Position numbers and translations under genes: made by a program. From the NCBI RefSeq assembly GCF_002877365.1, contig NZ_MCWZ01000286.1, positions 1-45,185 of the forward strand: a stretch of DNA of 45,185 bases. Reading direction: 5' to 3'. Under the pieces are notes generated by a model that was given only the letters and a program-made list of their open reading frames with translations, was not told the DNA's origin and did no database searches. This document shows, piece by piece, positions 17,632 to 26,080 of the stretch (position 1 is its first letter; each line of letters opens with the position of its first letter). The stretch is from Vibrio sp. 10N.261.55.A7. GTDB lineage: Bacteria; Pseudomonadota; Gammaproteobacteria; Enterobacterales; Vibrionaceae.

Positions 17632-19611
17632 ATGGCTGAACAATTCAGTGCTTCTGCAAGTTCCATTTCTGCCATTGACTACAATGGCATCGAGCATGTT
17701 GTAACGACTAGTAAGATCCATGAAGCACTGTCTGAGCCGTTCAAAATTGAAATAACGCTTGTCTCTAAGTCTTTCTCTATCGAAAGCCAGTTGGGTCAAA
17801 ACATTGCCGTCAACCATTACATCAACCAGTCAGGAAGCTTAAAGCTATCCAATACGGTGAATGGTGTTATTACACACATTCAACACAATGGAATGGACGA
17901 TAAGCTTCAATACTCATCGTATAATATTATCTTGAGGCCTTGGTTTTGGTTGCTCAAGCACACGCACAATTTTCGCGTTTATCAAAACCAGTCTACAAAA
18001 GATATTGTCTCTGATATTTTTTCCCAAGCGGGCTTTAGCGGTGAAGTTAAGTATGGCAGCTTACCTAGCGCCAAAAGGGAGTATTGCCTTCAATATGACG
18101 AGTCTGATTTCGACTTTGTGTGTCGACTTCTAGCCGAGGAAGGGCTCCACTATTATTTTACCTACTCGAGTTCAGGTCATACTTTAGTCATTCAAGACGC
18201 TCAAACACCCTTTGAAAAAGCAAACGTCAGCAAATTTGATATGGTTGAAACCCCATCTGGGAACAACCCACTCATTGAGTTATGGCAGCCAATGTCTAGC
18301 TTTCATGGAGCGAGCATTGAACTGAGTGCTTATGATGACAGCCAGACCAAGTTGGTCACCAGTAAAGCCACGAAATCGAGCCACACGATCGCAAACAATA
18401 CAAAGTTGACTTCTGTCCAGTACCCGCCGCTTGGCATTCTTGGTGACAAAACAGATTTAGCAAGTAATCTCGCGAAGCGTCGCCTAGAACAACTTGAACA
18501 GAACTTCCAGTTGGTTGAGGCTCAGGCGAGTCATGATAGCTTTGCAGTAGGAAGCTGGTTCACATTAGATAGCCATCTCGATAAATCACTACTCGGTGAG
18601 TACAGTGTTATTGCACTTGATACAGCCTACTCTCAAGATGGCGTCACTTCATCAGCAAGACTCATCGCGAAAGACACCCCTCACTATCCTGAACCACTTA
18701 GTAAGAGAAAGATCGCGGGTCTACAAAGCGCCGTCGTTGCGGGCTCAACTGCCGGTGAAATCAATCAAGATGATCATGGTCGGGTCCGGATACAGTTTCA
18801 CTGGGATACGGAAACCAGCGGCGATAAAACCAGTTGCTATGTTCGAGTGGCCCAAATGCTAGCAGGATCGGGCTATGGCAGTCAGTTTGTTCCTCGTGTT
18901 GGTCATGAAGTTCTCATCTCTTTTATAGATGGTGACCCTGACCAGCCCATCATTACAGGCAGCGTATACAACAGTAAAAATAGCCCTCCTTACAAAGAAG
19001 AGAATGCAACAAAGTCAGGCGTTAGAACGCAATTGGAAGGCTTATCAAACGAACTTTATTTTGATGACAAGAAAGATAATGAGCTTATCTACATGCACGC
19101 CGCAAAAGATTTAACGAGTGAAGTGGAAGAGAACCAAACGGAAACCATTAAGGGTGAACTGGCACAGACGGTAACGAAACAAATCACCGTGACTACCGAA
19201 GATAATTACACACTGGAAGTGACAAAGACATTGTCAGAAAAAGGAAAGGCCATCAAATTGGAGGGCAGTGATTCCCTCGATCTTGTCGTAGGCTCAAGCA
19301 AGATCTCCATGTCGTCTTCTGCTATCTCAATCGAAGCGACAAATATTGATATCAAAGCGAGTAGTGGTCTCACGTTAGAAGGTGTCAACGTGACGAGTAA
19401 AGCGACATCTGCCAACAAAATATCTGGCCTGACAACGAGCTTAGAAGCAACAAGCTCTAATACGATCAAAGGACTAAGCGTAGACATTGGTGCCGATACC
19501 ACGCTAAGTGCGGAAGGCCAGTTAAGTGCAGAGTTTAAATCTGGCTTAAAAGCGACGTTTGATGGCGGCGTAATGGGTGAGCTTAAAGGCGCAATAGTGA
19601 AGGTGAACTAA
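17632..19611 (+). CDS. vgrG: VgrG (TssI), T6SS spike protein
   Basis: VgrG trimers form the puncturing tip of the type VI machine and carry PAAR and effectors. The 659-residue protein has the gp27-like N-terminal region (LVSKSFSIESQLGQNIAV, then FRVYQNQSTKDIVSDIF and EYCLQYDESDFDFVCRLLAEEGLHYYF), the gp5 OB-fold (DDHGRVRIQFHWD, FVPRVGHEVLISFIDGDPDQPIITGSVYN) and a C-terminal beta-rich needle of repeating short strands. The needle ends at VKVN with no extra effector domain, so this is not an evolved VgrG. The ATG at 17632 follows AAGGA; an in-frame TTG at 17614 is upstream of that site and unlikely. The stop overlaps the next start (TAATG). Confidence 0.96.
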   Translation: MAEQFSASASSISAIDYNGIEHVVTTSKIHEALSEPFKIEITLVSKSFSIESQLGQNIAVNHYINQSGSLKLSNTVNGVITHIQHNGMDDKLQYSSYNIILRPWFWLLKHTHNFRVYQNQSTKDIVSDIFSQAGFSGEVKYGSLPSAKREYCLQYDESDFDFVCRLLAEEGLHYYFTYSSSGHTLVIQDAQTPFEKANVSKFDMVETPSGNNPLIELWQPMSSFHGASIELSAYDDSQTKLVTSKATKSSHTIANNTKLTSVQYPPLGILGDKTDLASNLAKRRLEQLEQNFQLVEAQASHDSFAVGSWFTLDSHLDKSLLGEYSVIALDTAYSQDGVTSSARLIAKDTPHYPEPLSKRKIAGLQSAVVAGSTAGEINQDDHGRVRIQFHWDTETSGDKTSCYVRVAQMLAGSGYGSQFVPRVGHEVLISFIDGDPDQPIITGSVYNSKNSPPYKEENATKSGVRTQLEGLSNELYFDDKKDNELIYMHAAKDLTSEVEENQTETIKGELAQTVTKQITVTTEDNYTLEVTKTLSEKGKAIKLEGSDSLDLVVGSSKISMSSSAISIEATNIDIKASSGLTLEGVNVTSKATSANKISGLTTSLEATSSNTIKGLSVDIGADTTLSAEGQLSAEFKSGLKATFDGGVMGELKGAIVKVN

Positions 19612-20171
19612 TGACACTTAAAAAAATCCCTTATAAATCAGGCTTACAAATAATACAACGCTTTAAGGCTTCTGAAGAGACGCTCTCACTGTTGACAGAA
19701 GATACTTCTATCACGGACACCATTGAAGCTCTATCCAATGAGTCCCACTATTTCGATTTATGCCAATTTTTTGCTCATGCCCTACCCGTTCGTGAAGCTA
19801 TCTGGTGGGCAGCACACTGTTTAGATCAGAGAAGCGATGTGTGGAGTTCTAGCCAGAAACAATGCATTGAAACCGCTAAGCAGTGGGCACAGTCTCCATC
19901 AGAAGAACTGCGCCGCAAAGCGGAATTGTTTGCGACTCGGCTGAATGTGAGTTGTGGTCCTTCCTGGTTGGCCCAAGCCGTTTTCTGGAATGGCTCTGGA
20001 AGTATTGTTGCGCCAGATTTACCACAGGTAATGCCAGACAGTTTGCTTTACTCAAAGGCCGTCGCAGGTGCTGTTAATCATGCCGCAGCTCTGCCTGAGT
20101 GGTCTCACACAGCAACATATTATAAGCACGCTATTGAATCTGCAGTCAGTATTGCCAAAGGGAGTTCCTAA
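19611..20171 (+). CDS. unknown protein between vgrG and PAAR (DUF6931-like?)
   Basis: A 186-residue soluble, mostly helical protein with many Trp and Cys residues and no signal peptide. A conserved-looking core is FDLCQFFAHALPVREAIWWAAHC, then RRKAELFA and a terminal block LLYSKAVAGAVNHAAALP. I recall a DUF6931-type family with this look next to VgrG and PAAR genes, but cannot confirm it. Its start overlaps the vgrG stop by one base (TAATG) and its stop is 2 bases from the PAAR start, so the three are co-translated. A role as a tip-loading adaptor or as a small T6SS accessory factor is an inference from position. Confidence 0.75.
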   Translation: MTLKKIPYKSGLQIIQRFKASEETLSLLTEDTSITDTIEALSNESHYFDLCQFFAHALPVREAIWWAAHCLDQRSDVWSSSQKQCIETAKQWAQSPSEELRRKAELFATRLNVSCGPSWLAQAVFWNGSGSIVAPDLPQVMPDSLLYSKAVAGAVNHAAALPEWSHTATYYKHAIESAVSIAKGSS

Positions 20172-20173
20172 CA

Positions 20174-20473
20174 ATGACTTTAGCAGCCAGACTAACCGAC
20201 ATGCACGTATGCCCAATGCAAACCCCTGCTCTCCCACCTATTCCACACGTTGGGGGACCAATTATCGGTCCTGGTGTACCTACAGTACTCATTGGAAGCA
20301 TGCCTGCCGCTACAATGGGTGATATGTGTGTTTGTGTTGGCCCTCCAGATTCTATCGTAAAAGGCAGCGCCACGGTTCTTATTATGAACAAGCCCGCTGC
20401 TCGCATGGGAGATACCACCGCACATGGTGGGAGCATTGTTCTTGGAATGCCCACGGTTCTTATAGGTGGATAG
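20174..20473 (+). CDS. PAAR-repeat protein, T6SS spike tip
   Basis: A 99-residue protein that would cap the VgrG needle. It is built of PAAR-type repeats seen as TVLIGSMPAATMGDM, TVLIMNKPAARMGDT and a closing MPTVLIGG, with an N-terminal DMHVCP and a central CVCVGPP that with histidines can bind zinc. It has no C-terminal toxin extension. It follows the unknown gene by 2 bases and closes the tip module. Confidence 0.93.
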   Translation: MTLAARLTDMHVCPMQTPALPPIPHVGGPIIGPGVPTVLIGSMPAATMGDMCVCVGPPDSIVKGSATVLIMNKPAARMGDTTAHGGSIVLGMPTVLIGG

Positions 20474-20681
20474 AGACTTATTCACTAAGCAGATATGGAG
20501 AGCTGTATGGTTTTTCGTCTATTTATTGAGTACCGTTCAAAAATCTCATTAAAAGTCTATTTTTTATAGAAGTTTCAAAAAATTAAACCTAGACTTAGCG
20601 ATGTTAATAAACTGTTACATTTATTAACACTGTAGAAACTAAGTCTTATTTATCTTTAGAAAAATTAGCAATGGAATGCAT
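20474..20681 (+). promoter_or_regulatory. control region of the main T6SS operon
   Basis: A very A+T-rich gap between the PAAR gene and tssA. It contains a nested inverted repeat (listed separately) and a weak GGA site before tssA. No sigma-54 element is seen. A short ATG frame at 20495 has no ribosome binding site and is not called. Confidence 0.5.
20591..20646. repeat. nested inverted repeat upstream of tssA
   Basis: Outer arms AGACTTAG (20591-20598) and CTAAGTCT (20639-20646) enclose inner arms GTTAATAAA (20603-20611) and TTTATTAAC (20620-20628). Both pairs are perfect. It may be a regulator-binding site or an RNA structure; it does not match the LuxR/HapR consensus that I know. Confidence 0.65.
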
Positions 20682-22094
20682 ATGGTTGATGTAAATAGCT
20701 TGTTGACGCCCATTTCAGATGACAAGCCCTGTGGTACATATCTTAAATTGGATAGAAGTGCATATCGTGGATTACGAAATGCCTACAACTCCGCTCAGTC
20801 GTCTTTTAGGCAGCTTATAGAAACTCCCGATGCTTCCAATAATCTCGAATTACAAGAACTCAACCATGGGCATTGGGAAGAGTTGAGAAACGAAACTCAA
20901 AAAGCGCTAGAAACGCAAACGAAAGATCTTGAAATTTTAGGTTGGTACATTACAAGCCAGCTATTTTCACGAGAACCTTTTTCTAATTTTTCACTTTCCA
21001 TAGAGGTACTAAGTCAACTGGTTGAAAGTTACTGGGCTAACTTAAATCCATTATTGCCTGAAGCAAAGCGTAAAGGTTCAGACGAAAAAGCGATTGAGCA
21101 GGAAGTGGCTGAATTTCGTTTAAAGCCGCTGCTACAACTTGTCGGTGAAAGCCCAGACTCAACCGCGATATTTATGCCTTTGCAAATGTTACCTCTTGTC
21201 GGGGAAATCACTTTCTCTGACTATTTAATTGCAGAAAGAAATGGCGCTTTAGCCGAAGTAAAACAGAACGCTTTAAGTCAATTTTCAAGTGAAGTGCATG
21301 AGACACTAAACCAACTTTCAATGGCTTATCAACATTTCTCTACAGCTGAGAAATTGATCGTGGAACAGTGCCAAAAGATCTCTGTATCACCGGTCAGTTT
21401 TAAGTTTGTTAAAGGAAATATCGAAGATTTTGTCAACGCCATTAAGTTTCTAGTTGGCGAAAAATTTGCCACATGGCCACTTGACTCTAACTATGCAACT
21501 GCAGCGCCAGACGAAGCTTCTGCCCCAGAGCTAGATAGCAATAATGCTGGCCCATCTACACAAGCACAAACTCAGAACGATTTCTCGGCGCCAGTTCAAC
21601 ACCCGTCGACGAGTAGTTCTACTCCTGTGGTCAATCCAACACAAAATAGCTCTGCACTGTTAACTCAAGAGATATCGGGTAGAGATCAGGCTTTCCAGGA
21701 GCTAAGAAAGATTTCAGATTACTTTAAGCAAGCTGAGCCACATAGCCCAATATCATTTTTGCTGGAGCGTGCGATACGTTGGGGATATTTGAGTCTGCCG
21801 GAGCTCCTAGAGGAGATGGTCGGAAAAGATACTCAAATGCTTCAACACATCAACCAATTAACCGGCATGGACAATTTAGAGCAGACCGAACTAGGCTCTG
21901 TTCAAGTTCATACGAAACCAAATACAAGCTTTACAACAATAAAAGCTTCGTCAGATAGCAATAATCTAAATAGTGCTACCGCTACAGCATCACCAGATTC
22001 TGCTTCTAACAATACAACACCCGCAAATACACAAACCAATACTGAAACACAACCCTCTCAAGCCAGTGGCAGCGTCACTGCGTTTGAGTGGTAA
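20682..22094 (+). CDS. tssA: TssA, T6SS cap/assembly protein (ImpA domain)
   Basis: TssA primes and coordinates assembly of the tail tube and sheath at the baseplate. The 470-residue protein begins with the ImpA_N type sequence VDVNSLLTPISDDKPCGTYLKLDRSAYRGLRNAYNSAQSS and ends with a C-terminal domain (RDQAFQELRKISDYFKQAEPHSPISFLLERAIRWGYLSLPELLEEMV) of the short TssA class. Two low-complexity stretches rich in Ser, Thr, Asn, Gln and Ala act as linkers, one near residues 280-325 and one near the C-terminus, which ends in TAFEW. The ATG at 20682 has GGA six bases upstream; an in-frame ATG lies at 20676. It is the first gene of the main operon. Confidence 0.93.
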   Translation: MVDVNSLLTPISDDKPCGTYLKLDRSAYRGLRNAYNSAQSSFRQLIETPDASNNLELQELNHGHWEELRNETQKALETQTKDLEILGWYITSQLFSREPFSNFSLSIEVLSQLVESYWANLNPLLPEAKRKGSDEKAIEQEVAEFRLKPLLQLVGESPDSTAIFMPLQMLPLVGEITFSDYLIAERNGALAEVKQNALSQFSSEVHETLNQLSMAYQHFSTAEKLIVEQCQKISVSPVSFKFVKGNIEDFVNAIKFLVGEKFATWPLDSNYATAAPDEASAPELDSNNAGPSTQAQTQNDFSAPVQHPSTSSSTPVVNPTQNSSALLTQEISGRDQAFQELRKISDYFKQAEPHSPISFLLERAIRWGYLSLPELLEEMVGKDTQMLQHINQLTGMDNLEQTELGSVQVHTKPNTSFTTIKASSDSNNLNSATATASPDSASNNTTPANTQTNTETQPSQASGSVTAFEW

Positions 22095-22124
22095 TCAAAA
22101 TGCGATAACGCAAAGGAGAGAATA

Positions 22125-22646
22125 ATGGCGTCAATTTTCATGAGAATCGATGGTACAAGCCCTAAAGGTGCAGCAACTGTAGACAAAATTGGTGGAAAAG
22201 ATGGCTTTTTTGCTATCGATAGCCTCTCTTGGAGCGCAGTACGCGGCGTAGGCATCGATGTAGGTAACGCAAACAACGCAGATAAAGGGATGGTTGCTCT
22301 TGGTGAAGTCAACATCAACCGTGTTTGTGATGGCGCTAGCCCATTCCTAACAACTTTCCTTTATGCACCAGGTGGTGAAGGCAAAACTATTGAAGTAATT
22401 ATGACTAAGCCAAACCGTGAAGGTTCTGGTGCTGATCCTTACTTAATTGTGACATTAAGTGCTGCGCGTATGTCTAGCTACAACATGTCTGCGACAGATG
22501 GTTCACTTCCAAATGAGTCCTTCAGCTTAACTTACACGCAAATTTCTAAGGCTTACTACATTGAAGGCGAAGGCGGCAAGATTGATAAAGGCCCTGAGGT
22601 CGGCTTCGATGCCACTCAAGCTAAAGTTACTTCTACTGCAGCCTAA
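22125..22646 (+). CDS. hcp: Hcp (TssD), T6SS tube protein
   Basis: Hcp hexamers stack into the inner tube ejected by the machine and can carry small effectors. The 173-residue protein has the usual N-terminus ASIFMRIDGTSPKGAAT and the family blocks AIDSLSWSAVRG, VNINRVCDGASPFLTTFLYAPGGEGKTIEVIMTKP and ESFSLTYTQISKAYY. It lacks any C-terminal toxin extension. A strong AAAGGAGAG site precedes the ATG, in line with the large amount of Hcp needed. It lies 30 bases after tssA and 18 bases before tssB. Confidence 0.97.
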   Translation: MASIFMRIDGTSPKGAATVDKIGGKDGFFAIDSLSWSAVRGVGIDVGNANNADKGMVALGEVNINRVCDGASPFLTTFLYAPGGEGKTIEVIMTKPNREGSGADPYLIVTLSAARMSSYNMSATDGSLPNESFSLTYTQISKAYYIEGEGGKIDKGPEVGFDATQAKVTSTAA

Positions 22647-22664
22647 TAATTAAGGAGCGCTATC

Positions 22665-23168
22665 GTGGCATTAAATTCACAGCATAAACGCGTCAGTAAA
22701 AACCGAGTAAGTATCACTTACGATGTTGAAACAAATGGCGCAGTTGAAACAAAAGAACTTCCTTTTGTTGTCGGTGTGATCGGAGACTATTCTGGTCACA
22801 AACAAGATAAATCTGATATAGAAGATCGAGAGTTTTACAATGTTGATAAAGACAATTTCGACAACGTAATGAAACGCGTCGGTCCTGAGCTTTCATTAAA
22901 AGTCGAAAATGTTTTGTCCGATGACGATAGCGAATTCTCAGCAGATTTAAAATTTGGATCAATGAAGGATTTTGAACCTGAAGCCATCATTGACCAAGTA
23001 GAGCCTCTTAAGAAACTTGTAGAGACACGAAATCAGTTAAAGGTACTGCTATCTAAAGCTGACCGCTCTCGAGATCTAGAAAAATTACTTAAAGAGGTTC
23101 TTCAAAGCGCTGACACCATCAATGCTTTATCCGGTGAACTTGGCCTTGACAGCGAGGGAGCAGAATAA
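22665..23168 (+). CDS. tssB: TssB, T6SS small sheath subunit
   Basis: TssB (VipA) pairs with TssC to form the contractile sheath. The 167-residue protein shows the family sequence SITYDVETNGAVETKELPFVVGVIGDYSG, then FDNVMKRVGPELSLKVENVL and the late LKFGSMKDFEPEAIIDQVEPLKKLVETRNQL. It starts at a GTG with TAAGGAG upstream. The stop and the tssC start overlap as TAATG, which would keep the two sheath proteins in balance. Confidence 0.97.
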   Translation: MALNSQHKRVSKNRVSITYDVETNGAVETKELPFVVGVIGDYSGHKQDKSDIEDREFYNVDKDNFDNVMKRVGPELSLKVENVLSDDDSEFSADLKFGSMKDFEPEAIIDQVEPLKKLVETRNQLKVLLSKADRSRDLEKLLKEVLQSADTINALSGELGLDSEGAE

Positions 23169-24646
23169 TGAGTACAGAAACTGAGAATCAAGCGCAACCC
23201 GAAGCAGCGGAAGGCTCACTGAGTTTTCTAGATAGAGCAATTGAAGCAACAACACAAACCCCTGCTGACACGACAAAAGAGCTTTTTTCTGTCTTGGCCG
23301 AACAAGCCCTGTCAGGAACGGTTACGTGGGACAAAAACGTCACTAAAACCATCGAAAATGCGATTTCTGAGATCGATAAGAAACTATCAAAGCAACTATC
23401 GGCCGTCATGCAAAAAGATGAATTCCAAAAACTTGAAGGTTCTTGGAGGGGCGTACAAAAACTTGTGAAAGAAAGTGAACTTGGAAGAGACCTTAAAATA
23501 AAGATGGTTGATTTCACACAAGAAGAACTTCTTGAGCAATTTGAAGATGCACCTGCCATTGATCGTAGCCCTCTGTTTAATGCCGTTTACCAAGGTGAAT
23601 ATGGCACAGCAGGTGGTGAACCTTATGGCACCTTCATTGGCGACTACGAGTTTAGCGCTAAAGATGAAGACGTCGCGTTACTTCGCTACATGGGTGAAGT
23701 CGCTGCAGCCTGTCACGCACCGTTTATCGCTTCCACAAATGCAGAGATGTTCGAGTTCAACGACTTCACAACCTTTAGTGAAGGCAAACCAGTTGCCGCT
23801 GGTTTTGACTCACCAGCCTACGCCGCTTGGAACTCATTCAGAGAGAGTGATGATGCTCGTTATGTCACACTAACTTTACCTAGAACTCTTGCTAGATTGC
23901 CATATGGTGGTAAAGGGCTAGGCACTGACATTTTTGAGTATGAAGAACTTGATACAGACATGGATGGAAACCCAAAACCAACCGGAAATGACCAATTAGT
24001 TTGGTCTAACGCAGCGTACGAACTCGGTCTAAAAATGACTCAAGCTTACACTGCAACCGGTTGGTGTACATCAATCCGTGGTCTAGATAATGGCGGTAAG
24101 GTAGAAGACCTTCCAAACCTAACCTACAAATCTGAAGCGGGCGACATTCTTCAGCAATGTCCAACTGAAGTAAACCTAACGGATGAACGTGAAAAAGAGC
24201 TCAGTGACTTAGGGTTCCTTCCACTAGTCCACTACAAGAACTCTAACTACGGTGTCTTCATTGGCGGACAGACAACGCAGAAACCGAAGACGTTCACTGA
24301 CCCTGATGCAACAGCAAATGCAGCAATTTCAGCGCGCTTACCATACATCATGGCAAGTAGCAGAATCGCTCATTACTTAAAAATCATGGGCCGAGACAAG
24401 CTAGGTTCAAACTTAGAAGCGCCTGATATCCAAAGAGAGCTTCAGCTTTGGATAGATCAATACACCAACTCTGGTGCAATTGGTAACGAACAGCGCGGTA
24501 AAACGCCGTTATGCGAATCTCGTATTGAAGTGGTTGAGCAACCAGGACGTCCTGGTTCTTACTCAGCTGTTGCTCACCTGCGACCTTGGTTACAGCTTGA
24601 AGAGCTAACAACCTCGGTACGTATGGTTGCTAAAATCCCAGGTTAA
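23168..24646 (+). CDS. tssC: TssC, T6SS large sheath subunit
   Basis: TssC (VipB) forms the bulk of the contractile sheath and is the substrate of ClpV. The 492-residue protein has family blocks DEFQKLEGSWRGVQKLV, FNAVYQGEYGTAGGEPYGTFIGDYEF, LPYGGKG, WCTSIRGLDNGGKVEDLP and the C-terminal SSRIAHYLKIMGRDKLGS. Length is standard. It is translationally coupled to tssB and is followed within 7 bases by a strong hairpin that separates it from the TssC-like gene. Confidence 0.97.
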   Translation: MSTETENQAQPEAAEGSLSFLDRAIEATTQTPADTTKELFSVLAEQALSGTVTWDKNVTKTIENAISEIDKKLSKQLSAVMQKDEFQKLEGSWRGVQKLVKESELGRDLKIKMVDFTQEELLEQFEDAPAIDRSPLFNAVYQGEYGTAGGEPYGTFIGDYEFSAKDEDVALLRYMGEVAAACHAPFIASTNAEMFEFNDFTTFSEGKPVAAGFDSPAYAAWNSFRESDDARYVTLTLPRTLARLPYGGKGLGTDIFEYEELDTDMDGNPKPTGNDQLVWSNAAYELGLKMTQAYTATGWCTSIRGLDNGGKVEDLPNLTYKSEAGDILQQCPTEVNLTDEREKELSDLGFLPLVHYKNSNYGVFIGGQTTQKPKTFTDPDATANAAISARLPYIMASSRIAHYLKIMGRDKLGSNLEAPDIQRELQLWIDQYTNSGAIGNEQRGKTPLCESRIEVVEQPGRPGSYSAVAHLRPWLQLEELTTSVRMVAKIPG

Positions 24647-24653
24647 TCTAAGG

Positions 24654-24679
24654 AAGTGGCCGAAGTAATTCGGCCACTT
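24654..24679 (+). other. 11-bp hairpin between tssC and the TssC-like gene
   Basis: AAGTGGCCGAA (24654-24664) and TTCGGCCACTT (24669-24679) form a perfect stem with loop GTAA. A Shine-Dalgarno-like TAAGG ends at 24653, just before the stem, and an ATG begins 6 bases after the stem. The hairpin could bring the site next to the ATG, or lower downstream expression. There is no T run after it. Confidence 0.8.
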
Positions 24680-24685
24680 ATTCGT

Positions 24686-26080
24686 ATGCAGTTAAATACA
24701 GATTGGCAGAACACCTTTAATGATTTAGATACTAAAGACAACGCCTTTGTCGAAAAAGCGTTGTCTTTACTCTCTGAGTTGGATGAAAGTATTCTAGCAA
24801 GCCCCTCAAGCCTAATTACTTCAATCACTCGCTTAATCGCAAACATTGATGATCAGCTATCTCATCAACTGAATCATATTTTACATGATAAAGAGTTTGA
24901 ACGGATGCATGGGAATTGGCTTGGTATAGAAGGATTAGTCAACCTGCCGGTAAATAAGCAACGGACCAGAGTTCGTTTATTAGATTTAAATTGGAAAGAG
25001 ATCTCAGCTGATGTTAATCAAGCCTATAGCACGAAAAGCAGCCACCTTTACAATTTAGTGGGTAATCAGGAACTCAACACACTGGGTGGGCACCCTTTCG
25101 GTTCATTACTCTTTACTCATCGCATTAGCATGGACATTGATTTAGATACCGATTTTGATGATCTCTTCACTCTAGAGCTTCTTGGTAAACTGGGGGAATC
25201 AACACTGTGCCCTGTGTTACTCGCACCTGAAGAGGACTTTTTTGTAAACTCCGGTGCAGATTGGTTATCAGACATCGATCGAATAGAGAAAATCCTCTTA
25301 GGCCCTGACTACCTGACTTGGCAGCAATTGAAAGGTAAACCGTGCGCTCGTTTTATCGGGCTGGCTATGCCTTCTATTCGATTGCGAAATCGCTACAGTA
25401 ATTGTCAGGCTGGTTTCATCTATAACGAATCTGGTAATGGACTTTGGGGTAATGCAGTATTCGCATTCGCTGCCACAATAATGAAAGAACATCACCGTGT
25501 GAATTGGTTTGGCTTCCTTAAGTCTCGATGGAATGATAAATACCAGGGCTCGATCGTTAACACGCCATCACTTTCCGAGATTAGCCGATATTTGAGCAAC
25601 CCCATCACTAGTGTGATGCTATTTGGACAGATTTCTTCGTTCTATGCGCAACAAGGCTTTATTCCATTAACCAAAAGCCCGCTCTCTGATAAGTTTTATT
25701 TCAATGGAAACAACTCCATTTGGAAACATAATGACAACGACAACGATAAAGTTTTAACCCAGATTCAAACGACTTTGATGTCATGTCGAATTGCTCATTA
25801 TTTGAAAGTACAGGTAAGAGAAATGATAGGAAACTTCAGTACTGCTGCTGAGTGTGAAGTGTTTCTAACACAGTGGATTGAAAAATTTTCGAGCAACGTT
25901 GCGTTTGCGAATGAAGATACGTTAGCAAAATATCCATTGAGCTTTGCCAAGATTCAGATCAATGAGTCTCAAACTCACAAGGGCCACTATAGCTGCACTC
26001 TGCGTATCGTGCCGCAGTACCAATATGACCACTTTAGTGGTGAAGTGATACTCACAACCGATTTAGCTGAGGTCGCTTAA
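24686..26080 (+). CDS. TssC-like second sheath-family protein
   Basis: A 464-residue paralogue of TssC encoded directly after it. Shared landmarks in the same order: INTDDQLSHQLN-type helix seen here as IANIDDQLSHQLNHILHDKEF, ERMHGNWLGIEGLV (TssC: KLEGSWRGVQKLV), LYNLVGNQELNTLGGHPFGSLLF, and late CRIAHYLKVQVREMIGN (TssC: SRIAHYLKIMGRDKLGS). Overall identity looks low and the central region is divergent. It could be an alternative or capping sheath subunit or a baseplate-proximal ring, all inference. An upstream GTG (24656) lies inside the hairpin and just 1 base from the ribosome site; ATG 24686 is preferred. Its stop overlaps tssE (TAATG). Confidence 0.88.
   Translation: MQLNTDWQNTFNDLDTKDNAFVEKALSLLSELDESILASPSSLITSITRLIANIDDQLSHQLNHILHDKEFERMHGNWLGIEGLVNLPVNKQRTRVRLLDLNWKEISADVNQAYSTKSSHLYNLVGNQELNTLGGHPFGSLLFTHRISMDIDLDTDFDDLFTLELLGKLGESTLCPVLLAPEEDFFVNSGADWLSDIDRIEKILLGPDYLTWQQLKGKPCARFIGLAMPSIRLRNRYSNCQAGFIYNESGNGLWGNAVFAFAATIMKEHHRVNWFGFLKSRWNDKYQGSIVNTPSLSEISRYLSNPITSVMLFGQISSFYAQQGFIPLTKSPLSDKFYFNGNNSIWKHNDNDNDKVLTQIQTTLMSCRIAHYLKVQVREMIGNFSTAAECEVFLTQWIEKFSSNVAFANEDTLAKYPLSFAKIQINESQTHKGHYSCTLRIVPQYQYDHFSGEVILTTDLAEVA

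Noticed and set aside
17632..19611. Evolved VgrG with a C-terminal effector domain
   Set aside because: The chain after the OB-fold is only needle-like short strands and ends at VKVN, too short for an added toxin domain.
20495..20572. 24-codon frame upstream of tssA
   Set aside because: No ribosome binding site, and it lies in the A+T-rich control region.
20600..20630. LuxR/HapR quorum-sensing site
   Set aside because: Only loosely similar half-sites; spacing and centre do not match the known consensus, so kept only as an inverted repeat.
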